From Phaeodactylum tricornutum CCAP 1055/1 (taxonomy: Eukaryota; Bacillariophyta; Bacillariophyceae; Surirellales; Neidiaceae): a stretch of 64,000 bases of DNA. Position numbers and translations under genes: made by a program. Every line of letters begins with the position of its first letter. The stretch's first letter is position 1. Shown here piece after piece: positions 51,865 through 61,144 of this stretch. The stretch spans positions 62,001 to 126,000 of the forward strand of contig NC_011698.1 in NCBI RefSeq assembly GCF_000150955.2, written 5' to 3'. The notes under the pieces were generated by a model. The model was not told the DNA's origin and made no database searches. It was given only the letters and a program-made list of their open reading frames with translations.

Positions 51865-54583
51865 CTAATCCGTCTCCATAGTTTCGGCCGGTTTCGCTTC
51901 GCTTTCTTCGACTCCCTCCATGGGCTCGGGGGGAGGAACCTCGTCGGCCGTCTTGGCTTCGCCTTCCGGCTGCGCCGCGGGTTCGGGCTCCTTTTTCGGC
52001 GCCGCCGGCTTGGGCTTGCGCAAGACTGGTCCACAGGTATCGATCAAGTCCTTGTTCTTGGCCTGCAAATCAAACACGGTCAAAACCGCGTCCTGATGAT
52101 TGGGAAGAGCACCCTGTTGATCCAACATGTCGTACATCCAGGCACTGATTTCGTCACATTTGCTCTGGACACGCTGACGTTCATCGTCGGTAATGTGTGC
52201 GTAGGCCTCGTCCGTCGCTTCCTGGTTGACCCAATTCTGGTACTTTTCCAGACTCTGCTGCAAAGTACTCACGGCCGCCGGCCGACCTTCTTGTTCGGCC
52301 TGACGGCGCTCCATGGGACTGCCCAATTTTTGCAATTCCTTCAGTTTGGTAGCGTACGTTTCCTTGCTCGCGTCGAACCCGTCCTCGTACAACCAATTCT
52401 CCATCGCCTCGTTTTGGGTAATAAAGGCTGCCTTTTCCGCGTCGGTACCGAACGATCCCAGAGCCGATTCTGAACCAATCTTGTCCCGCATATCGTAAAT
52501 GTAGGACTCGAGTTCGTTACGTTTGTCCGACGTTTCCTGCACGAGTTTGTCTTTGAGCGCCATGGCCAGTTCGGCCTGGTACGCCTTTTGGATTTCGGCC
52601 TCGGTCCAATCCAACGGACGCGTCGTAGTAAACACTAAATTGGTCTTTTTGACCTTTTTCTTCTTGTTTTCCGGAGCGGCGGCTTCCTCACCGTCCTTGA
52701 GGGGTGCAGCACCCGACGACTCGGGTTCTTCCTCGTCGGCAATCTCTTCCACCATTTGTGCCGAACTCAGTTGGATGATACCGTGAATATCCTGTTTGAC
52801 ATTGACGCGAATCTTTTTGGCTTCTTCGGATATGGGCGCCTGCACGGAAAAGGTCGCAATCGCGTTCCCCGACGCCGGCAAACCGTACTCGAGGGCCTTT
52901 TCGTTGTATTCCGCCTGCACGGCGAAGGTTCCCTGGTTGCGTTTCAATGTCACACGACGCACAATGGGAAAGGACAAACCGCGGTCGAACATGACGACCG
53001 CGTTGGTCGGCTGGGCCCCCGTGGTGGCGTCCACTTCCATGCCTTGTGCCTCGTCGTTGGCGTCCTCGTCCCAACGCAGTTGAATGGGCCAGGCTTGGAA
53101 TTCGTGAATGTCGTAGGGGAGGACCTTGAATCGGGGTGAGAGAATAGCGGATTGCAGGGCCGCGCCGCGGGCGACGGCTTCGTCGGCGTTGAGCGTCGTG
53201 GAGAGCAGTTCCGTGGCGGCCGCGCCGGCGCCACTGTTGGTGAGGAATCCCGTGAGGGCCCGTTTGACGCAACCGATACGGGTCGAACCACCCACAATTT
53301 CGACCGAGTGCAAATCGGCCGCCGTGAGCTTGCCTTCGGCCAAGGCCTGGACAATGGGAGCTTCCAAGCGCGCCAGGAGTGGTTCGCACATTTGCTCGTA
53401 CTCGGCTGCCGTTAGGGTAATGCTAAAATCCAAATCGTCCATGAGCATTTCTAGATTGATGCGGGCTTCCTTGACGCCCTGCGGACTGAGTGTTTTCTTG
53501 GCCTTTTCGGCGGCGGCGAGGAGTTTGAGAACCGTTTTGGGACGATCGAGTGGATTGCCGGACAGCTTGGCTCCGAACTTTTCGGCAAATTTGTTCGCCA
53601 TCCAGGTAACGATCATCCAGTCGAAATCGCGTCCACCGAGATTGGCGTCCCCGGTGGTACTCTTGACGATGAGTTTGCCCGGTTCAAAGGCCACGAGCGA
53701 TACGGTGTAGGCCGAGGCGCCCATATCGAGAAAGAGCACGTGTGTGGGTTGATCCGCCTGGAACTCCTTCTTGAGATCCTTGAAGATCCCGTAGGCGAGG
53801 GCCGTGGCGGTGGTTTCGTGCAGGAGTCGTTGGACACCGGTAAGTCCCACCATGGCACACCCCGCGAGCAAGGCTCTACGTTGTGCGTCGGTGTAGTAGG
53901 AGGGAATGGTCAATACCCAGTCTTGCGGCATGTTGGCTTCCACGGACGTGTTGGTCTCTTGCGCGATCTTTTGCGCCACGATGGTCCCCATGTGTCGGAC
54001 CATCATTCCGGCCACGGCTTCCATGGGCACGACGGTAGTCGCGCTGTCGTTCGCGTCGGGGTCCTTGGACGTTTGTACGCCAATCGAGTCGACGCCGTCC
54101 GCGTGCGGAACACGACAAAACTGGAGCGGCAGACGCTGCATTTCCAGCGTCGCGACGGGATCGTCAAAGGCCAAACCGATCAAGCGCTTCATGGCCGTCA
54201 CGGTGTACTTGTAATTACTCGAGGCTCCGGACGTGGCGAGTTCACCCATCTTGCGACTCTCGTCAAAGCCCACCATGGACCTGTTGGACAAGTACAAGCG
54301 AATGAATGAACGAACAAACGAACACATAAGCAAGCCACAAACGGGGTGAGCACAAGAATCGATTGGTCCAAGTACGGTACAATTCGATACGGACGGGTAC
54401 CGAGCGCATATCTCTTCTTCCGCCGAAATCAACCACACGCATCTACATTGTTATCTAGTATTTGGGTACGTACGGATTCAAACGGTTGGAATTCCCGTTG
54501 AGAATGACATCGACGCCACCCCGTCCCGCCGCAGCAATCACGCTGTTTTGGTATCCCAAATCCACACCAACTACCGAAGACAT
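51865..54583 (-). CDS. Hsp110 / Hsp70-family nucleotide exchange chaperone
   Basis: Exons are 54583-54474 and 54280-51865 on the minus strand, with a 193-nt intron (GTACGT...CAACAG, phase 2), giving 841 residues. Splicing joins NGNSNRLNP to SMVGFDESRKMG, restoring the first ATPase block; the start is MSSVVGVDLGYQNSVIA. Other hallmarks are YTVTAMKRLIGL, VLTIPSYYTDAQRRALLAGC, HVLFLDMGASAYTVSLV, GGRDFDWM and VEIVGGSTRIGCVK. The DLGYQN loop (rather than DLGTTY) and the lengthened C-terminal region with an acidic linker place it in the Hsp110/Sse group. The tail ends in acidic METD rather than HDEL or EEVD, so it should be cytosolic. It acts as exchange factor for Hsp70 in protein disaggregation. 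Confidence 0.93.
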
Positions 54584-55297
54584 GATGATGTGAGAAGGAC
54601 AAGCAGAATGGAGGAATTGGATTAGTTTGGATTGGATTCGTGTCGAGCAAAGATTGACGACGACGACGACGAGCTCGAGAGCGATGGAAACGCTACGCGA
54701 CGGTTGTGGATATTGGTACCGTTCGTTGTACGTTGTGTTCATCCGCTTCGAAGGACTGGGAAAGCCAGCGAACCGAATCGTACCACGCCGTACCGCGGGT
54801 ACGTACGTACAAACGTAAACTTGATTGTACCCGCGAGTGTGTGTGTGTGTGTGTATACAAACACACAGTCCATGCGCCCCCACGGCCACCAAGACGAACA
54901 AACGGTCCACTCGTGTATCTCGGTGAGAGATTGACAGACAGACGTTGGCTGGAAAGGACGACGAGGATGAGTCGTGCGAGAGAAGGGGTTCCACTTATCG
55001 TCCGCACGAGAGACGGAAACGTTGACAAGACAGATAGACAGACTGATAGGTGCGACAAGATGCCACCCTTGCACGGTCACGGTCCATTCACAGTAAGACA
55101 GGACCCCGTCTTTCTCACAAAAGTCAGGGCAGACGAGAAACTGTGACCACGAATCACACCCCTGCTTTACACCGGCTTGCCTGTTCTACGTACCTACCTA
55201 CCTACCTACTTACAGTTAGGTCACGTACGACGCGTGACCTTGTGAGTAACCTGATGAGGGAACCAAGACTAACTAACAGGAAGCACAATTGTGCTCG
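54584..55297. other. Intergenic with GT microsatellite
   Basis: This is 714 nt upstream of Hsp110 and downstream of PSTK. It carries a GT dinucleotide run at 54837-54854 and CTAC tetranucleotides at about 55196-55210. No heat-shock element could be called with confidence, and no gene is seen. Confidence 0.5.
54837..54854. repeat. (GT)9 microsatellite
   Basis: An uninterrupted GT run is followed by TATAC, in the 5' region of the Hsp110 gene. Confidence 0.85.
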
Positions 55298-56317
55298 TCA
55301 TATCTCGGCCTCGTGGAGACGACGGTCCAATTCGTGGTGGTGGGCCTCGTCCCAATCCTGGCCGCACGCCACGACGAACGCGTCACGAAACAATCGTCGC
55401 AACGCCGCAGTGTCGGCGACTCCCGGACGACCACCCCCCAAAGTCCGTCGCGTTTGGTTCGCCACGGCAGCCCATTCGGGTCGCCACACGGCCACGGCCC
55501 GCACCAGACGTCGCAGTTGCTGGTCCCGCACGTGCGCCTCGTTGGCGGGTACCGGGACCGCGTCCGTCTCCACCACCGGCGGTAGCCACGGCACCGTTTC
55601 GTCGTTCCGTGGTGCGGCCGACGCAATCCAGTCGCGCAGTACGGATACGTGGCGTGTGGACGCATGCGGGTCGTCGGTAGTGTGGTCGCCCAGACGAAAG
55701 ACCCGCACGTGGGTTTCCCATGACCGCGTGGGGTCCGGGGGTTCCGCCGCGGCGGCGAGACGGTCCCACGTGACGGTCGTCACGCGCCGCGGCGGATCCC
55801 GACCCGCATTGCGGGACAGGGCCCGGTCCGACGGCACGGCGAGCCACGCAATCCCGAACGCGACGGCCACGGTGGGCGTGACGAATGATCGACAAACACG
55901 GTAAACTTGTTGGCGCATACCGCGCAAATGGAAATTGTCGTCGAGCAGCAACACGTGTGGTTGTGCTGGTTGTTGTGGTTGTGTGTTTGTAACGATCGGA
56001 CCCGTGGTCACGGCGTGGGTCAAAAAGGAACGAACGTGTTCCAAAGCAACGGTCCGGGTCCGACGCCAGGCTTCGAGGGGTGTCAGATTGTCGCGACGAG
56101 CCAAGGTTTCCTGCAGAGCGTCGTATTCCACGTAGTCGACGTGTATGGGAGAATGCGGATCGTCCGTGCAACTACTGCACAATGATCGAGCAAGAGTTGA
56201 TTTGCCGCATCCCGGGAGACCGCACACCAACAACACGACGACGACGGACGGAGGGGCGTTGTTGTTGGCGGTGGTGATGGCGGCGGTAGGACGGGTCGAC
56301 GAGGGATTCTCCGTCAT
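55298..56317 (-). CDS. PSTK: O-phosphoseryl-tRNA(Sec) kinase
   Basis: 339 residues from the ATG at 56317. A P-loop (VCGLPGCGKSTLA, about residues 31-43) opens the domain. The PSTK-specific block LLLDDNFHLRGMRQQVYR lies at about 123-140, then FGIAWLAVPSDRALSRN, in the position of the family's leucine/cysteine strand and following Arg. DPTRSWETH corresponds to the family NPEKN-W-E-H segment. The enzyme phosphorylates seryl-tRNA(Sec), the step before SepSecS makes selenocysteyl-tRNA. The organism therefore should encode selenoproteins, as known for diatoms. G+C is high, and long overlapping frames on the plus strand are shadows. It is divergent from the gene at 56986. Confidence 0.85.
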   Translation of the reverse strand: MTENPSSTRPTAAITTANNNAPPSVVVVLLVCGLPGCGKSTLARSLCSSCTDDPHSPIHVDYVEYDALQETLARRDNLTPLEAWRRTRTVALEHVRSFLTHAVTTGPIVTNTQPQQPAQPHVLLLDDNFHLRGMRQQVYRVCRSFVTPTVAVAFGIAWLAVPSDRALSRNAGRDPPRRVTTVTWDRLAAAAEPPDPTRSWETHVRVFRLGDHTTDDPHASTRHVSVLRDWIASAAPRNDETVPWLPPVVETDAVPVPANEAHVRDQQLRRLVRAVAVWRPEWAAVANQTRRTLGGGRPGVADTAALRRLFRDAFVVACGQDWDEAHHHELDRRLHEAEI

Positions 56318-56985
56318 GGCGGCGACAGGTAGTTTTCTTGTAATATTGGTCTACGGCCCTTGCTCAACGACCAGTCCAGTGTCATGGTTGTAAAGTATAG
56401 AGGATGATAGACGGACACACTAAAAGTACCATACCATAAAGTACCATACCGTGTCTACCTTACCGAATAGATGCGCAACACCGGTCGGAGGTTTAGGAAC
56501 TTTTCCCTGACGGTGAGAGCGATGTATGTTGTTTGGGTGAGGTCGTCTTCGAAATTGGCGACACGGGGAGAGGAGGATCAAAGGTGGCACGAACGTTGAA
56601 AAATATAGGGGTAGTTACGTTTAGGGTTCTCCGGTCCGTCCAAACGTCTCGGTAGTACCGTACGACATTCCGTGGAAGCGTTAGACAGACGCTTCCAACG
56701 GACCGAGATCGCGGCAGCCGCGTCCCGGATCCCCCGCCTACGGGCACACACACACACAGGTCACATGTGTGTGTGTGTGTGTGTCTCTGGTCGTGTTGTG
56801 GTGTTACGTATCTGTGCACCTTTATTGGTGTGTCGTCGTCGCGCTCTCCTCGACTGTGAGTGTCGGTCGAATTCCAATACTACATTCCAGGAGACACGGT
56901 TTTGTGGTTATTCCGTTGTCCATTGGTGATAAGAACCTTTTCACATCCCCCCCTTTTCCAAAACCCTTTTTTGATCTGGAGAAGT
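56318..56985. promoter_or_regulatory. Divergent promoter region with CA/TG inverted microsatellite
   Basis: This is 668 nt between head-to-head starts. A (CA)7 run (56745-56758) is followed after seven bases by a (TG)9 run (56766-56784), so the two arms could form a hairpin. No gene seen. Confidence 0.5.
56745..56784. repeat. Inverted CA/TG microsatellite pair
   Basis: (CA)n and (TG)n runs are separated by a short GGTCACA-type spacer; the arms are self-complementary. Confidence 0.8.
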
Positions 56986-58168
56986 ATGGAGTCGGTACGG
57001 ATCCCGCAGCGGAGGAGGACGTCGTCGTCGTGGTGGCGACGGACGTGGGTGTGGGTGGCGACCTTGCCCCGTCCCACGTCGGCCGTGGAGGTTCGTCGAC
57101 ATCCAATCCGGATGCGACGGATACCGTCCCCGTACGTTGCGTACGGTAGTACTACATCAGCGTTGCCTTTTCGCATCGTTCGGGGAGGCGCGCAATCGTC
57201 CCGACCGTCGTTCGACAAGAAGGATGATGATGATGACGAATGGGAAGACTGGGATGATCTGGATCGTGACGATTCGGAACACGATACGACGGAGCGTTCG
57301 ACTCAATCCAAGCCACAACTAGACGATGATGATAACGAGTTTATGAAAGACGCAGACGAGGACGGGGCGATTCTGTCGAGTCCCTTTCTCGACAGTTTTC
57401 AGGAAGAAGTCCATCGGATCGTGGCGGAATACCGCTCGGAGGTCCGACAAACCTTTCAACAATTGCAAAGGGAAATACTGTTGGAACGTCAGCAATGGGA
57501 ACCGACAACGTCGGATCGATCCCCGAACGATCTTTCCGACGCGGGTCTGTCGGACGACGACGAGATCGACCGGGATGAGGGGCCGGACCAAGCCGGGGAT
57601 TGGAGTTCTACCGACGAGGATAGTAACAACCTAGACGACGAAGACTACCAGGACAAAGACGAAACCGATCCGGTACCCGAATATCTGGATGTCTTTCGCG
57701 ACTTGGACGCCTCACACGTGGGAATGGGGGAAACCGAGGACTACAACAACGACAACTTCGACGACGACGACGACAATCTGGCCGTGGATCATTCATTGTT
57801 ACCAAAGGGAACGTCCGCAGCAACGGATACGAGCAACGAAACCACGGAAGCGAACGTCGAGGTACATTTACCGCGTACCAACGAAAAGCGCCGGAAGAAA
57901 AAGAAGAAAACAAAGAAAAAGGCCACACCGTCCCGACCGACCGATTGAAGTCGTCCGCACCGTCAACCACGTTGCCGATGCCGTTGCCTACCGCGGGGCG
58001 GGAGGAAACAATGTGGAGATCACCCGCGACGACAATCGTCCCACCGAACTCCGGCAATCCGTCTTGAGGATTGTCACCATTACGCTACTCATGGTGTTGA
58101 CCCAAATGGCGGGCCGTATCCTCTCCCGAGTATTGAACAAGCCCACCGAAACTGCCGCTCCCGCATAA
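56986..58168 (+). CDS. Acidic protein with possible C-terminal membrane segment
   Basis: The ATG at 56986 opens 320 codons ending at 57948. The product is extremely acidic (Asp/Glu runs), with one helical block DSFQEEVHRIVAEYRSEVRQ continuing TFQQLQREILLERQQWE (coiled-coil-like, about residues 130-165), and ends in a lysine-rich stretch. A SALPFRIVRGGA segment near residue 60 resembles a diatom leader junction, so the true N-terminus may be spliced differently. The next frame (+1) continues without a stop from the lysine stretch to 58168 and encodes NHVADAVAYRG, then a hydrophobic helix (SVLRIVTITLLMVL). Either a 76-nt intron (about 57875-57950) or an indel in the A-rich stretch could join them. 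No known family. Confidence 0.5.
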
Positions 58169-58659
58169 ATTGTGACCCCAATACCGAACAAAAGTAACAA
58201 ACAAACGAAATACGAAGCTAAACAGAATAGGTACACACGCGTGTATACCGACTCCGCTAGAATGCTTTTTCGACACAATTTTAGCACTGCGTCGTAATCT
58301 CCCTGCTTCTTCGTACTCGAACAAATTAGACATTCCAAGAAACTGGCGCCGCAGGCAGGCAACCCGGTTTGCTATCACAATCAACGGCAAATGATAGCGC
58401 AGGTAAAAAATTATTTCGAGAGACAAGAATCGACGCCCGAGTAGAATGCCTTCGAAGGGGATCTTTAGTAGGTTCAACCGGAGGTCGTCCTCGCAGACTG
58501 GGAAAATTGAGTTGGGTATCACTCGTGCCCAAAGAGGTCGCGCAGTGGTGTTTTGTACCTATCCGACTGGAACTGCTGTCGGATTGTGACAGCAAATTAC
58601 AGTTCGATATTTTGAGACCTGTGATTTCCAAGATCTGACTGCGATGTAACAGTCGAAGC
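58169..58659. other. Intergenic, no gene seen
   Basis: This is 491 nt between the acidic-protein gene and the MITE. A minus-strand frame at 58085-58522 overlaps the gene and shows no domain. Confidence 0.4.
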
Positions 58660-58668
58660 AATCTTTTA
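58660..58668. repeat. Target-site duplication, left copy
   Basis: AATCTTTTA directly abuts the left TIR; the same nine bases follow the right TIR at 59276-59284. Confidence 0.9.
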
Positions 58669-59275
58669 GAGGAAATTCACTAAAGGGGATGGAAAAAGGT
58701 GAAAACTCCCTTAAAGGGGACAGAACGTGTTCACTCTAAGTAGCATCATTTGGCGCTCAAACATTGTTATGTATTCAAACTATTTAAACTAAACAACAAA
58801 ATTTTAACCTTGATGCCGACGTTTCCCGCCACGATGTTTATTGCATGGTCTCCGATGAGAGTGAGATATGCGATCGTACTCGTCTTCGTCGTTGGTAAAA
58901 ATTGCCACCCACCGCTTGGGATGCTGAACAATCAACGTACCTCGCATTCGGACGACGGCGCGATTGCTGGAGGTCGAACGACGTTGTGGCGGTCGTCGAA
59001 GACTCGGAGGGGTCGACGATCCCTTCCAAAATTCGATGGGGATCGTACAAATAAAACGTAACCTCGGCATTGACGTGTGCCCGTGAATGCTTGTCATGTT
59101 GGGGCTGCTTTCTCATCCAACACGCAGATTTCCTCGTTGAAATTTTGTTGTTTAGTTTAAATAGTTTGAATACATAACAATGTTTGAGCGCCAAATGATG
59201 CTACTTAGAGTGAACACGTTCTGTCCCCTTTAAGGGAGTTTTCACCTTTTTCCATCCCCTTTAGTGAATTTCCTC
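58669..59275. mobile_element. MULE-type MITE with 136-bp perfect TIRs
   Basis: This 607-bp element has terminal inverted repeats at 58669-58804 and 59140-59275. I compared them base by base and found all 136 positions identical. It is flanked by the direct repeat AATCTTTTA (58660-58668 and 59276-59284), a 9-bp target-site duplication. Long TIRs with an 8-11 bp duplication are the mark of Mutator-like elements. There is no transposase, so it is non-autonomous. Perfect arms imply a recent insertion or recent gene conversion. The 335-bp interior does not resemble the arms and has a coding-like minus-strand frame. Confidence 0.92.
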
Positions 59276-59284
59276 AATCTTTTA
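59276..59284. repeat. Target-site duplication, right copy
   Basis: AATCTTTTA directly abuts the right TIR and matches the left copy exactly. Confidence 0.9.
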
Positions 59285-59528
59285 CTTAGGCCCGCGGAAA
59301 AGCCGATTTGAAACGATGTATACTTTCGAACCGACGCACAAGAACATAAACAACTGCCCGTAAAATTGCTATTAACAAAAGACAAAAATGATAACAATTT
59401 ATGTCAATTGCTTTCTTATGTTTAGAATTTTGAAATACCAACGGCACCGACTGCAAACGACCATCATCGGTAGGATAACGCAAAGTCCAGCAAAGGCTTG
59501 ATTCAATCAACGCCAGACAACCATAATC

Positions 59529-60514
59529 ATGGTATTCACTCGCAAACAGCGTTCCGTTCTACGTGGTAATGCTGCTCTACTCATTGTAAGTGCAAGTTTC
59601 GCCTCTTTTAGTAGGGTCTGGCGATCGATCCATGTCACGTCGGGAGTGAGGACCTTGGACAAATACTGGCGGCTGCACACAACCAGTTCCCATCTACATG
59701 GCACACAGTGCTGTCATTGCCGGAGCTCAAAGTCAGCGAGGTAACGCCAAGGGTGCCGCATATTTTGCATTTTGTACACACCAAAACCAATATCTTGGAA
59801 GACAAGCAGCCTGAGCATTTTCACAAGAATATTCTGAATACGATTGCCGTGTACGAGGCCACCTGGAACAGCACCGCTGAGGTTCATTTTTGGACCGACC
59901 CTGACTGTGTGAAAATGATCAACCAATCAGCGCCGGAATTGTTGGTGCACTACCAGGAGGACCCACATGGTCCCAATCAGTCAGACATCTGTCGACTTGC
60001 AGCTTTGGATATATACGGCGGCTACTACTTTGACAACGATATGGTAACTCGAAAGGCGTGGGAGTTTAACGATGGTAGATGTCCGTTTGCGTCTTCGTGG
60101 GCACCCGATCGGAAATCGGGCATCATGCAGAGTTTTATTGCAGTTATCCCACACCAACCAATAGTGCAGTCGAGTTTTCGTTTCATGCACGAACACTACA
60201 AGCGACGGCTACCCAGCGACCCCGAAGGCATGAAAATTTTGTTGGGCCCCCGAAAGATGAAAGACGCGTACGTCGACCTCGGACTTGGGAGGGACAACAG
60301 TACTTTTGATGAGGCAGCTTGCATGCTGGAAGAATTGAATTTGGATGACCACGCGTACCGTTCACTCTATCCGAATGTGACAAGACAGAACGGATCCGGT
60401 TGGGGATGCAACTTTGCTATGCATAGTATTGCCGAAGATGAGGTTTTCTTTTTCAGCAGAATGGTTGGGGCTGGATATCCCGCTTGCGACTATCCGTTTG
60501 CAATGAACGTGTAA
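59529..60514 (+). CDS. GT32-type glycosyltransferase (sugar-binding DXD)
   Basis: I model exons 59529-59585 and 59687-60514, with a 101-nt intron (GTAAGT...AACCAG, phase 0), giving 294 residues. Exon 1 encodes MVFTRKQRSVLRGNAALLI, a short basic-then-hydrophobic start. Exon 2 continues into TPRVPHILHFVHTKTNIL (the GT32 I-P-x-I/H-x-x-W/H-like opening), VHFWTDPDC, NQSDICRLAALDIYGGYYFD and the DND metal motif, as in Och1- and capsular-type GT32 enzymes. SGIMQSFIAVIPHQPIV and GPRKMKDAY follow the family pattern. The N-terminus could be a weak signal anchor for the Golgi. The donor sugar cannot be read from the sequence. It lies 244 nt downstream of the MITE. Confidence 0.8.
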
Positions 60515-61144
60515 CAGGCGCTCATTAGTTGTTGCTACTTTGTTCGACGTACGTGCAAATGAAAATGCAACCGATTGCTGACAACGAGTCACAATAATGA
60601 CAGCCTATCGAGAGGTTCCTCCTTGTGGTTATTTCAAAAACATGATTGTTCGAAGAGCACACTGTTTCCCGATTCTGATATGACTATTCGCTTGGTGATC
60701 GACAAGCATATAGGAAATATAACTACCCTTCGGTCAACATATGCACAGCTCATGCATCTAATTAGCCCTAGGAGGCGGTGACGTGTCTTTTTGGATCCTC
60801 GATTGATGCGTGCCAATAAAATGAGGCAGTATTGGATGCAAGTCTGTTGGGAACAAGGAAAATACAAATTTTATTAATAACGTTGGGAGCCCACAAACAG
60901 GTACATATTAGAAACCCAATCTCGGTTGGTCGCGCAGGCGCGGTTTATTCTTCCACTGGGTTATTTCTTGTCCGCGGAAAGGACACGAGCGAGACAGAAA
61001 GAAAGGCATCGAAAGTCGCTACGCCCCCAAAATTGCGTTCGGAATTCGCTGGCGATTCTCAATTACCACGGACCCTTTCTCTCACTTCCGGTAATGGCGT
61101 GTTCATCCATAAAATAAAAAAACAGCAAGGCCAACCCACACACC
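60515..61144. other. Intergenic, no gene seen
   Basis: This is 630 nt between tandem plus-strand genes. Frames of up to 117 codons (60832-61185) overlap the next start and have no domain. Confidence 0.45.

Noticed and set aside
55050-55904. 284-codon plus-strand frame opposite PSTK
   Set aside because: Arginine-, serine- and threonine-rich shadow; the minus strand has the P-loop and PSTK motif.
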